Source of the DNA: RGIG426 sp045643425 | Lineage (GTDB): Bacteria; Bacillota; Clostridia; Oscillospirales; Acutalibacteraceae | Assembly (NCBI GenBank): GCA_045643425.1 | Contig: JAZUKW010000085.1 | Location: forward strand, 1 to 39,693 | Direction of reading: 5' to 3' | DNA length: 39,693 nt | Shown: positions 31,669 to 38,604 of the stretch, piece after piece | How the letters are laid out: each line of letters opens with the position of its first letter | Position numbering within the stretch: position 1 is the first letter of the stretch | Program-made: the position numbers and the translations under genes | Notes under the pieces: generated by a model | What the model saw: the letters and a program-made list of their open reading frames with translations, nothing else | What the model was told of the DNA's origin: nothing | Database searches by the model: none

Positions 31669-32381
31669 TGGCAACCGATTTGTCCGCGTGGCTTGCGCGG
31701 GAGGAAGCGCTGCTCGGCGCGCCCGCCGTCGAGCGCCTGAAAGCCGCAAAGGTCGCGGTGTTCGGGCTCGGCGGTGTCGGCTCGTATGCGGTGGAGGCGC
31801 TCGCCCGCGCCGGTGTGGGCGCGCTCGTTCTTTGCGACGGTGACACGGTGGACGTCACCAACCTGAACCGCCAGCTGTGCGCCACCGTCTCCACGCTCGG
31901 AAGCCCCAAAGCGGAGGTGGCCGCCGCCCGCGTGCGGGATATTAACCCCGCCTGCAACGTCACGCCTGCCGTGACGTTTTATTCCGCGACGGAGGGGCAG
32001 GGGCTCATCGACGGCTGCGACTTTGTGGTGGACGCCATCGACGACGTCAAAGCCAAGGTCGCGCTTGCTCTCGAATGCCGTAACAAGAACGTCCCGCTCA
32101 TCGCCGCGATGGGCTGCGGCAACAAGCTCGATCCGATGGGCTTTCTCGTGGAAGACCTCGCAAAAACCACCGTCTGCCCGCTGTGCCGCGTGATGCGGCG
32201 GGAGCTGAAAGCCGTCGGCATCCCCCACCTGCCGGTGGTCTACTCGAAAGAGCCGCCACACCGCGTTCCCGCCGAAAACGGCGAGCGCGTGCCGCCCGCC
32301 AGCATCAGCTTTGTGCCGGGAGCGGCGGGATTGCTGCTCGCCGCGCACGTTGTAACCGAACTGACAAAGGAGGAGCCGTAA
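31668..32381 (+). CDS. tcdA: tRNA threonylcarbamoyladenosine dehydratase, TcdA/YgdL type
   Basis: TcdA is an E1-like enzyme that uses ATP to cyclise t6A37 in tRNA. The 237-residue product has the nucleotide-binding VAVFGLGGVGSYAVEALARAGVG (29-51), VTNLNRQLCAT with the conserved Asn/Arg pair, and FVVDAIDDVKAK. A CPLCRVMRREL segment near 171-181 supplies the CxxC and basic patch. GGAGG lies eight bases upstream. It overlaps both neighbours by one base. Other ThiF-family roles (MoeB, ThiF) are less likely given the length and the RNA-modification neighbours. Confidence 0.88.
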   Translation: MATDLSAWLAREEALLGAPAVERLKAAKVAVFGLGGVGSYAVEALARAGVGALVLCDGDTVDVTNLNRQLCATVSTLGSPKAEVAAARVRDINPACNVTPAVTFYSATEGQGLIDGCDFVVDAIDDVKAKVALALECRNKNVPLIAAMGCGNKLDPMGFLVEDLAKTTVCPLCRVMRRELKAVGIPHLPVVYSKEPPHRVPAENGERVPPASISFVPGAAGLLLAAHVVTELTKEEP

Positions 32382-33115
32382 TGCCTCGCTTTTTCTCCCC
32401 CGCGTTTGCGGGAAAAGCCGCCGGAGACACGGTGGCGCTCACCCCTGCCGATTCCGCTCACGCGCGCCGCTCGCTTCGTATGAATATCGGCGACGCGCTC
32501 GACCTCTGTGACGAGCAGGGCCACGACCTCGCCGCCCACATCGACGCGTTCGACGGCGATCTGGTGCTGGCGCGTATCGACGCCGTGTGCGGCAGCCATT
32601 CCGAGCCGCACACCCGCGTGACGCTGTATCAGGGGCTGCCGAAGGGCGACAAGCTCGAGCAGATCATCCAAAAAACCGTCGAGCTCGGCGTTACGGAGAT
32701 CGTGCCGGTGGAAATGAGCCGCAGCATCGCCAAAATCGGCGACAAGGGCGACAAAAAGCTCGCCCGCTTCCAAAAAATCGCCGACGAAGCCGCCGGTCAA
32801 AGCGAACGCGGGATTAAACCCGCCGTCGCCGCTCCGCTTTCGTTCAAAGAAGCGGTCGCGAAGATCCAAAACAGCGACGGCAAAACGCTCGTCTGCTACG
32901 AGCGCGGCGGTGTGCCGATCAAAACGGTGCTGTCGCCCGCCGATACCGCCGTTTCGCTCGTCATCGGGCCGGAGGGCGGCATCGCGCCGGAGGAATTGCT
33001 GGCGCTCAAAAAAGCGGGCGCTGTCGCCGTAACCCTCGGGCCGCGCATTCTCCGCACCGAAACGGCGCCGCTCGCGGCGCTCGCCGTCGTGATGGACAGA
33101 ACGGACAATATGTAA
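32381..33115 (+). CDS. rsmE: 16S rRNA (uracil(1498)-N3)-methyltransferase RsmE
   Basis: RsmE methylates U1498 of 16S rRNA using SAM and has a trefoil-knot SPOUT fold. The 244-residue product starts MPRFFSPAF. It has an N-terminal PUA-like domain (HARRSLRMNIGDALDLCDEQG), the middle YQGLPKGDKLEQIIQKTVELGVTEIVPVEMSRS, and the knot motifs SLVIGPEGGIAPEEL and TLGPRILRTETAPLAAL. The stop/start TAATG overlap couples it to the tcdA-like gene, giving a three-gene RNA-modification unit. Confidence 0.95.
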   Translation: MPRFFSPAFAGKAAGDTVALTPADSAHARRSLRMNIGDALDLCDEQGHDLAAHIDAFDGDLVLARIDAVCGSHSEPHTRVTLYQGLPKGDKLEQIIQKTVELGVTEIVPVEMSRSIAKIGDKGDKKLARFQKIADEAAGQSERGIKPAVAAPLSFKEAVAKIQNSDGKTLVCYERGGVPIKTVLSPADTAVSLVIGPEGGIAPEELLALKKAGAVAVTLGPRILRTETAPLAALAVVMDRTDNM

Positions 33116-33118
33116 AAA

Positions 33119-33151
33119 GAAAACGCCTCGACTGTCGGTCGAGGCGTTTTC
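33119..33151. terminator. Bidirectional terminator between rsmE and the acyltransferase gene
   Basis: A 14-base stem (GAAAACGCCTCGAC with GTCGAGGCGTTTTC) around TGTCG lies between two converging genes, three bases after rsmE and nine before the other stop. Confidence 0.85.
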
Positions 33152-33160
33152 TCGTTCTGT

Positions 33161-34258
33161 TTATTTAATATAAAAAATCTTTTTCACGCCGGGGATAAAC
33201 GACACGAGCCACACGGTGAGATACGACACCACCGTAACCGCCACAAACAACAAAAGCATATACAGCACCACGTTATGCAGCGGGAACTCCCAATACGGGA
33301 ACCACATCGTCAGCAGCTCCAGCCAAACCGCGTGGATGATATACACGCCGAACGCGTCTTTCGAAAGCAGCGCGGTCAGGCGGTTTTTCGTCTGCCTTTC
33401 GCCGCACAGCGTATACAGCAGCACGAACACGCCGAGGCCGTAGAGGAATGCCGTCAGCGTCAGCGGCTCGTAGAAATTGCCGCGCACAGCGGAATGGGTT
33501 TTGATCCGCGTTTGCACCATCGAGGTGGCGAACACGACCGCCGCCAGCGACAACCCGTACAGCGCGAACCGACTGCGCTTGTCGATTTTAAAGTTCGTCA
33601 CGTACCACCCGGTCAGCGCGTAACCGACGAAGCCGGTCGCCGGCTCAACGTGGAATTTGTTGATAATGGTAGTGAAATTAAACGTCCAGCCGTTTGCGAG
33701 AATGTTGAACGTGTTGACCGCAAGCTGTGCCACCACAAACGCGAGGATGATGCCGAGGATGTAGCTCTTGTTCTCGCGCTTCACGAACAGCCGCAAGACG
33801 GGGATCATCAGATACAGCCCCACCACCATAAACATATACCAAAGGTGCGGGTACATCGTCGGCAGGGTCAGCGCATAGTTCCACATCGTCTTGCCCACCG
33901 TGTCCCACGCCACCGGGTTGTGGTGGAGCAGCGGGAACACGATCGCATAAAACGCGCCGTACGCCACCGTCCAGCCGAGCATCAGCAGCGCCATCCACGT
34001 AAACGATTTTTTATAAAACGTCTTCGTGTCAAACCTGCGGTCCTCGTTAAGAAGCAGCGCGCCGGTGAGCATCACAAACAGCGGCACGCCCGCGCGGGAG
34101 ATACCGTTGAACACGTTGCCGAGGATAAACTCCTTCGTCGTGGGATCGGGATTGTAAAGCACGATATAGGCGCTGACGTGAACGAGCAACACCAGCATAA
34201 TGGCGACAATGCGAATCACGTCATACGAGAGCAGACGGCTTTTTGCCTGTTTTTCCAC
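33161..34258 (-). CDS. Acyltransferase 3 family integral membrane protein
   Basis: Members of this family transfer acyl groups (often acetyl) to sugars of peptidoglycan, teichoic acids or other surface glycans. The 365-residue product has about ten membrane segments. The N-terminus has the family pattern with Arg16 and the catalytic-type His27 in YDVIRIVAIMLVLLVHVSAY, then SRAGVPLFVMLTGALLLN. It lacks an extracellular SGNH domain of the OatA kind. The end is basic (FIPGVKKIFYIK). GTG at 34258 is chosen since GGAGGG stands six bases upstream. Substrate unknown. Confidence 0.9.
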   Translation of the reverse strand: MEKQAKSRLLSYDVIRIVAIMLVLLVHVSAYIVLYNPDPTTKEFILGNVFNGISRAGVPLFVMLTGALLLNEDRRFDTKTFYKKSFTWMALLMLGWTVAYGAFYAIVFPLLHHNPVAWDTVGKTMWNYALTLPTMYPHLWYMFMVVGLYLMIPVLRLFVKRENKSYILGIILAFVVAQLAVNTFNILANGWTFNFTTIINKFHVEPATGFVGYALTGWYVTNFKIDKRSRFALYGLSLAAVVFATSMVQTRIKTHSAVRGNFYEPLTLTAFLYGLGVFVLLYTLCGERQTKNRLTALLSKDAFGVYIIHAVWLELLTMWFPYWEFPLHNVVLYMLLLFVAVTVVSYLTVWLVSFIPGVKKIFYIK

Positions 34259-34390
34259 CAAAATCCCTCCTTATAAAGGATACACACAGCATACCACATC
34301 TTCCCGCGCTTGTCAACTCCGACGGAGAGCGGTGCGCGCTCTTGGGGCGTCACTTATCGAACCGGCGGTTCTCGTCCGATCTCTCATCGA

Positions 34391-34428
34391 AAAAAGAAAA
34401 CCACCCCTTGCGGGGTGGTTTCTTTTTT
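34391..34428 (-). terminator. Terminator of the tRNA operon
   Basis: AAACCACCCC pairs with GGGGTGGTTT around GCAA, followed on the minus strand by TCTTTTTTC, directly after the last tRNA. Confidence 0.85.
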
Positions 34429-34504
34429 GGTGGGCGTAAACGGACACGAACCGCTGACCTCTTGCGTGTGAAGCAAGCGCTCTAACCAGCTGAGCTATAC
34501 GCCC
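34428..34504 (-). tRNA. tRNA-Val (anticodon CAC)
   Basis: Acceptor GGGCGTA pairs with TACGCCC, discriminator A, and CCA is encoded. The D-arm AGCTCAGCTGGTTAGAGC and T-arm GGTTCGTGTCC are present. The anticodon loop is TTCACAC between CTTGC and GCAAG, so CAC, reading GUG. Third of three tRNAs in the unit. Confidence 0.93.
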
Positions 34505-34508
34505 ATAA

Positions 34509-34584
34509 TGGTGACCCGAACGGGATTCGAACCCGTGTTACCGCCGTGAAAGGGCGGTGTCTTAGGCCACTTGACCATCGGGCC
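34509..34584 (-). tRNA. tRNA-Glu (anticodon TTC)
   Basis: Acceptor GGCCCGA pairs with TCGGGTC (one G-T pair), CCA is encoded. The anticodon loop CTTTCAC between CCGCC and GGCGG gives TTC. The T-arm is GGGTTCGAATCCC. Four bases separate it from the Val gene. Confidence 0.94.
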
Positions 34585-34590
34585 ACCTAT

Positions 34591-34667
34591 TGGTAGCGGC
34601 AATTGGATTCGAACCAACGACACTGCGGGTATGAACCGCATGCTCTAGCCACCTGAGCTATACCGCC
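34591..34667 (-). tRNA. tRNA-Met (anticodon CAT), elongator type
   Basis: Acceptor GGCGGTA pairs with TGCCGCT (one G-T pair), CCA is encoded. The anticodon loop TTCATAC between TGCGG and CCGCA gives CAT. The first acceptor pair is intact and the anticodon stem lacks the three G-C pairs of initiator tRNA, so an elongator is likely. A CAT anticodon modified to lysidine (Ile2) cannot be fully excluded. Confidence 0.88.
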
Positions 34668-34701
34668 ATATCACGCCGTCCGTGCCGGGACAGCGGATTT
34701 A

Positions 34702-34730
34702 ATTATATAGTATCCTTTCGAACTTGTCAA
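34702..34730 (-). promoter_or_regulatory. Consensus promoter of the tRNA operon
   Basis: TTGACA (34730-34725), 17 bases, TATAAT (34707-34702): an exact sigma-A consensus in both boxes and spacing, with a predicted start about 30 bases before tRNA-Met. T/A tracts lie upstream. Confidence 0.92.
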
Positions 34731-34755
34731 GGGATTTTTTTAATTTTTTCGGATT

Positions 34756-35592
34756 TTATGTGGTGAGCTGGTCCTTGATCAGCACACCCGTCACGATAAA
34801 CCGCGTGTTTCCGTCGGCCGTCACGCAGGTTTCGAGCGTCACGAGATGGTCCTTCGTCGTCAGCTCGCATTTGCGGGTCATCCCGTAGGGCGGGTTTGCC
34901 ACCTTCTTCAAATAGTCGGCAAACACCTTTTCGTCCTTGAAATAGCCGTTCTCCGCCAAAATGTGGCGATCGTCACGCGTATAGGCCGAGAAGATCCGAT
35001 AGGTGAGAATATGCCCCTCGGTATAGATCGTAAACTCCGGCGTCGCATCCCACATCGACTGCACCTTGAGGTCGTGCAGCGCGCGGAACATCGTGCCGTT
35101 TTTCATACAATGGCCGTACAGAATGGTGTTCGGGTCGGAAAAATCCTTGGAATTGTATTTTTGGGTATAGATCGTTCCCTCGAACAGATATTCCTTATCC
35201 TCGCCGTGGTGGAGGTAAAAATCCTCCTCCTCGTCGGGGGCGCTTTGGGCGATCGGATAGTCGATGACCGTGTTCGGCATCTTGATCCACGCATAAAGAT
35301 CGGGGTTTTTCTTTTTCAGCGCCTTAAAGTCGATGGGGTTCTTCACCCGCGCGACCGTCGGGGTCACGTCGTCCACCTGCATGGTGGTTTTCGTCGCCTC
35401 CGGCACGGAGACCTCCTCCTGCCGACGCTTCGACGCGTCGCTCCACCAAAAAGAGACCGCCACCGCCGCGGCCAGCAACACCAGCACGACGATCAAAAGC
35501 CACCACGGTTTTTTCTTCTGTTTTTTTGCCGCGTGAGCGCCGCCGGAAATCGGCACGTAGGGCGTTCCGTTTTGGTCGTTCAATGCGGTCAC
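34756..35592 (-). CDS. Class B sortase
   Basis: Sortases are membrane transpeptidases that anchor surface proteins or pilins to the cell wall. The 278-residue product has a basic stretch and an N-terminal membrane anchor (about 29-50), so the catalytic part is outside. The catalytic residues are visible: His161 in ILYGHCM, Cys256 in TLETC, and Arg264 in NTRFIV. The spacing and YLHHGED, the added N-terminal helices and TIYTQKYNSKDFSDPNTILYGH are class B features. GTG at 35592 has GGGAGG seven bases upstream. It lies 28 bases after the carboxypeptidase-like gene and is probably co-transcribed with it. No sorting-signal substrate gene is complete in this window. Confidence 0.93.
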   Translation of the reverse strand: MTALNDQNGTPYVPISGGAHAAKKQKKKPWWLLIVVLVLLAAAVAVSFWWSDASKRRQEEVSVPEATKTTMQVDDVTPTVARVKNPIDFKALKKKNPDLYAWIKMPNTVIDYPIAQSAPDEEEDFYLHHGEDKEYLFEGTIYTQKYNSKDFSDPNTILYGHCMKNGTMFRALHDLKVQSMWDATPEFTIYTEGHILTYRIFSAYTRDDRHILAENGYFKDEKVFADYLKKVANPPYGMTRKCELTTKDHLVTLETCVTADGNTRFIVTGVLIKDQLTT

Positions 35593-35620
35593 ATCCTTTC
35601 CTCCCGCTCGCAGTCGGCGG

Positions 35621-37024
35621 TTATTTCATCGGTCTGTAGCGGCGTACGCCCCTGCGGGCGCCCCGCCGTTTTTCCTTGTTGTTCGAAATAAACATCCCAA
35701 TATAGATGACAAGCAGAATCACGAGGATTCCCACCAGCACCCACGTTACCGGCGAGGAAAACACCCTCCCGATACGGTCGGCGACCAACAGCAGCGCCGA
35801 CCGATTGACCGATTCCGCCGCCACGAGATCCACCGAGCCGATCGCCTGATCCTCGCGGATATACAAGGTGGCGTGACCGAGCACGTCACCGCGCTTGATC
35901 GGGGCTTCGAACTCCTCTTTATCCAGCGTGATCTCGGTGCGGATCGTCTCGAGATCCAGCTCGTTCGGCACAAGACCGGTCAGCGAATCCACCGACCACA
36001 GCGTCAGCGAATCCGTCGACCACGACAGCTTGATCTTGGCGCGGGTCATCGGTTCGTTTTTATCGACCAACGTGCGGTAGGTAAAGTTGTTGACCGCCCA
36101 ATTCACAAGCGCGCGCGTCGCCGCATAGTGAGAGCCCTCACCGTCCTCGGTATCCTCCAGCGGGCAACCGAGCACCACCGTCAGATAGCGGTAGTTGTCG
36201 GAACGGCAAAGCGATACCAGCGCCTTACCGTCCAGATCGGACACGCCGGTCTTACCGGCGGAGGCCGCCTCGTAATAGTTGAGATAATCCGATTCGCGCA
36301 GCATATAGTTGCTGCTCTCCCACGAGCGGGGCTCGCCGCCCTTCACCGGCGTTACGGTGCATTCCGTGGAAGACAGCGCCTCGGACAACAGCGGATCCTC
36401 CATCGCGTAGCGCATAGCCACGTACAGGTCGTGGGCGGTGGTTTTTTGGTTGGGGTTGTCAATGCCGGTGACGTTGGCAAGCATCGTCCCGGTGCAGCCG
36501 AGCGAGCGCATATAGTCGTTCATCCCCTGCACGAACAGATCGACGCTGCCGGCGGTGGTCGCGGCCAGCGTGACCGCCGCGTCTGCCGCAGTCTGGATCA
36601 TCGACAGCATCAACAGATCGCGCAGCGTCCACGTTTCGCCCTCTTCCATATTCGCGAGCGTCAGCCCGGTTCCCCAAATATAATTGTCGCGCAGCAGCTC
36701 GGTATACGTACCGGTGGTTTTATCCAGATCCAGTTTTTTGTCGTCGATCAGCTTTTTGGCGTACAGTCCCACCATCACGCGCATCGCCGCGGCGGGATCC
36801 AGCTGTAGATCTGCGGATTTTTCAAACAAAACGACGTCCTTGCCCCCGATTCCCTCGGCGGCGGTGGCGGACGCCTCCACGTATACCGCGATAACGGCTT
36901 TCGCGTTGACCGTTTTCGCCACGTCCGACGGCAGCTCGTAGGTGGCGGCGACCGACAGCGGGCAGGCGCAAAGGCAGAGGGCTGTCACGCACAGCAAAAG
37001 CAATATTTTTTTACAATTACGCAT
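35621..37024 (-). CDS. Catalytically degenerate D-Ala-D-Ala carboxypeptidase-like protein (peptidase S11 family)
   Basis: Active family members (DacA/DacF) trim the terminal D-Ala from peptidoglycan stem peptides. The 467-residue product has a signal peptide (about 1-27), the S11 domain, a PBP5-type C-terminal beta domain (about 320-420), and a membrane anchor (VTWVLVGILVILLVIYIGMFIS) with a basic tail. Of the three motifs, SxxK is replaced by A79-A-M-R82 in DPAAAMRVM, and SxN by T145-A-A147 in QTAADAA. Only K258-T-G is kept. The fold seems whole and the frame unbroken, so it is likely a non-catalytic homologue rather than a decaying gene. ATG at 37024 has AGGTGG seven bases upstream. It precedes the sortase gene. 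Confidence 0.88.
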   Translation of the reverse strand: MRNCKKILLLLCVTALCLCACPLSVAATYELPSDVAKTVNAKAVIAVYVEASATAAEGIGGKDVVLFEKSADLQLDPAAAMRVMVGLYAKKLIDDKKLDLDKTTGTYTELLRDNYIWGTGLTLANMEEGETWTLRDLLMLSMIQTAADAAVTLAATTAGSVDLFVQGMNDYMRSLGCTGTMLANVTGIDNPNQKTTAHDLYVAMRYAMEDPLLSEALSSTECTVTPVKGGEPRSWESSNYMLRESDYLNYYEAASAGKTGVSDLDGKALVSLCRSDNYRYLTVVLGCPLEDTEDGEGSHYAATRALVNWAVNNFTYRTLVDKNEPMTRAKIKLSWSTDSLTLWSVDSLTGLVPNELDLETIRTEITLDKEEFEAPIKRGDVLGHATLYIREDQAIGSVDLVAAESVNRSALLLVADRIGRVFSSPVTWVLVGILVILLVIYIGMFISNNKEKRRGARRGVRRYRPMK

Positions 37025-37089
37025 AGACAAACCACCTTTTTTCGCCTATAATAGAAAGCGACAGCAAAACTGCACACATATACGAGTAT

Positions 37090-37118
37090 AGTATAACAAA
37101 AAACCTATAAAAATGCAA
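37090..37118 (-). promoter_or_regulatory. Promoter of the carboxypeptidase-like/sortase operon
   Basis: TTGCAT (37118-37113), 17 bases, TATACT (37095-37090) on the minus strand. On the plus strand the same region offers only a weak candidate for the metallophosphoesterase gene (CTGCAC, 16 bases, TATAAC ending near 37096), so divergent promoters may overlap here. Confidence 0.65.
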
Positions 37119-37140
37119 TCCTTTTTTGGGAGGGATTTTT

Positions 37141-37809
37141 ATGTTCTATATCACCGGCGATCTGCACGGTGACGTCACCCGCCTTGCCCGCACCCGCAAG
37201 CTGAAAAAAGGCGACACTCTGTTGGTGCTCGGCGATTTCGGCGTCTTGTGGTACGGCGACAAGCGGGACGACAAAATCTTAAAATGGCTCAAGCGCCGCA
37301 AATACACGGTGCTGTTCCTCGACGGCGTTCACGAAAACTACGATCTGCTCGACGCGGTCGAGAGGAGCGAATTCGGCGGCGCGCCCGCCGGAAAGCTTGC
37401 CGACAACGTCTACCACCTTTTGCGCGGCGAGATCTACGAGATCGAGGGCAAGCGCGTGTTCGCGTTCGGCGGCGGCGATGCCGAAAGCGAGTGGGAATTC
37501 CGCACCGATTCCGGCACCCATTTCGAGCGCGAGACCCCCTCCGGCGACGAGATGTCCCGCGGCTACGAGCGCTTGGCGGCAGCGGACAACACGGTGGATA
37601 TTATGGCGACCCACTCCCCCTCCGGCAAGACCAACGGCTACTTTTCGCGCAACGGCGAGGGCGCGCGGCTGCGCGGCGTCCACGTCTACCTGAATCGGCT
37701 TGAGGACATCGTCACCTTCGACCATTGGTATTTCGGCAGTCTTCACGTTGACCGTCCCTGCGGCTCCCGCCACACCGCCGTGTTTGAGGAAATATTGAAA
37801 GTAGAATAA
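37141..37809 (+). CDS. Metallophosphoesterase-like protein with substituted motif residues
   Basis: Calcineurin-type enzymes use two metal ions to cleave phosphate esters. The 222-residue product resembles a small clostridial and phage family. It keeps GDLHGD (D7, H9), VLGDFGVLW (D32) and MATHSP (H158). Two positions differ from the motif: GNHE reads GVHEN (Val63 where the metal-binding Asn is expected), and GHxH reads GSLH (Ser200 for the first His). Both changes were confirmed at codon level (37327-37329 and 37738-37740). Activity may be lost or altered. ATG at 37141 has GGGAGGG eight bases upstream. It is divergent from the carboxypeptidase-like gene. Confidence 0.85.
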   Translation: MFYITGDLHGDVTRLARTRKLKKGDTLLVLGDFGVLWYGDKRDDKILKWLKRRKYTVLFLDGVHENYDLLDAVERSEFGGAPAGKLADNVYHLLRGEIYEIEGKRVFAFGGGDAESEWEFRTDSGTHFERETPSGDEMSRGYERLAAADNTVDIMATHSPSGKTNGYFSRNGEGARLRGVHVYLNRLEDIVTFDHWYFGSLHVDRPCGSRHTAVFEEILKVE

Positions 37810-37817
37810 ACCTAAGC

Positions 37818-37852
37818 AAAACAGCGCATCCGTTCGGATGCGCTGTTTTTTA
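37818..37852 (+). terminator. Terminator of the metallophosphoesterase-like gene
   Basis: AAAACAGCGCATCCG pairs with CGGATGCGCTGTTTT around a short TT loop, followed by TTTAATT. It may also end the converging glycosylase transcript, since A runs lie on the other side. Confidence 0.82.
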
Positions 37853-37880
37853 ATTCTTAATTTTGCATTCTTAATTTTCA
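37850..37880. repeat. AT-rich TTAATTCTTAAT repeat, short copy
   Basis: TTTTTAATTCTTAATTTTGCATTCTTAATTTTC-type units (read here in pieces) match the run at 28528-28582. They sit just past a terminator and just before the 3' end of the glycosylase gene. Confidence 0.5.
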
Positions 37881-37882
37881 AT

Positions 37883-38479
37883 TCACACGTCCGTGTGCTC
37901 GCACACCTCGCGGATCTTGTCGCGCAGAGTCACGAAATCGGCGAACCACTCGCCTTTTTTGCGCGGGTCGCGCAAAACCGCGGCGGGGTGCAGCGTGCCC
38001 ATCAAGAGCACACCGTTCCGCTCGAAAAATTGACCGTGCTCTTTCGTTACCTTAAAGTCTTTGCTGATGATCTGGCACGCGGCAACGCGGCCGAGGCAAA
38101 CGATGATTTTCGGGCGAATGAGCGCCACCTGCGCGCGCAGCCACTCGATACACGCCTCCTGCTCCTCGGGCAGCGGGTCGCGGTTTTGCGGCGGGCGGCA
38201 TTTGGCGATGTTGGCAATATAAATATTCTTCTCGCGCGACAGTCCGACCGCTTCGAGCGCCAAATCGAGCAGCTTTCCGCCGCGGCCGACGAACGGCTCA
38301 CCTTGTAAATCCTCGTTTTCGCCGGGGCCCTCGCCCACGAACAGCACCTCCGCCTGCTTGTTGCCGACGCCGACCACCACGTTGTGGCGCGTTTTGCACA
38401 GCCCGCACCGCTCGCAGGCGAGACACTCCGCGGTCAACGTGTCAAAATCGGCAATTTTCCGAATGTCGCTCATACCCAT
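37883..38479 (-). CDS. Uracil-DNA glycosylase, family 4 (iron-sulfur type)
   Basis: Family 4 enzymes remove uracil from DNA and carry one [4Fe-4S] cluster. The 198-residue product has cluster cysteines C25, C28 (RCGLC), C94 (AKCRPP) and C110. The active-site motif is GEGPGENED (50-57 region), FVGRGGKLLD follows, and the C-terminal motif is GTLHPAAVLRDP. The listed start is ATG at 38479; an ATG two codons later (38473) has GAGG ten bases upstream and may be used instead. An extended -10 sequence (TGC TATAAT, 38523-38515) upstream is a likely promoter. Confidence 0.93.
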   Translation of the reverse strand: MGMSDIRKIADFDTLTAECLACERCGLCKTRHNVVVGVGNKQAEVLFVGEGPGENEDLQGEPFVGRGGKLLDLALEAVGLSREKNIYIANIAKCRPPQNRDPLPEEQEACIEWLRAQVALIRPKIIVCLGRVAACQIISKDFKVTKEHGQFFERNGVLLMGTLHPAAVLRDPRKKGEWFADFVTLRDKIREVCEHTDV

Positions 38480-38514
38480 CCGTCCTCTTTCAAAAAATTT
38501 TTAACTTTTTCCAC

Positions 38515-38523
38515 ATTATAGCA
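38515..38523 (-). promoter_or_regulatory. Extended -10 promoter of the glycosylase gene
   Basis: TGCTATAAT on the minus strand, about 36 bases before the gene. No good -35 box is seen at 17 bases, as is common for extended -10 promoters. Confidence 0.5.
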
Positions 38524-38532
38524 CATTGGGGC

Positions 38533-38561
38533 TTGAAAAGGAAGAAAATTTGCGTTACAAT
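38533..38561 (+). promoter_or_regulatory. Promoter of pduL (and possibly glyA)
   Basis: TTGAAA (38533-38538), 17 bases, TACAAT (38556-38561). It overlaps the region just upstream of the divergent glycosylase promoter. Confidence 0.65.
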
Positions 38562-38604
38562 TTAGGATAGTGTTAAAAAAATTATAAGAACGGAGAATAC
38601 TACT

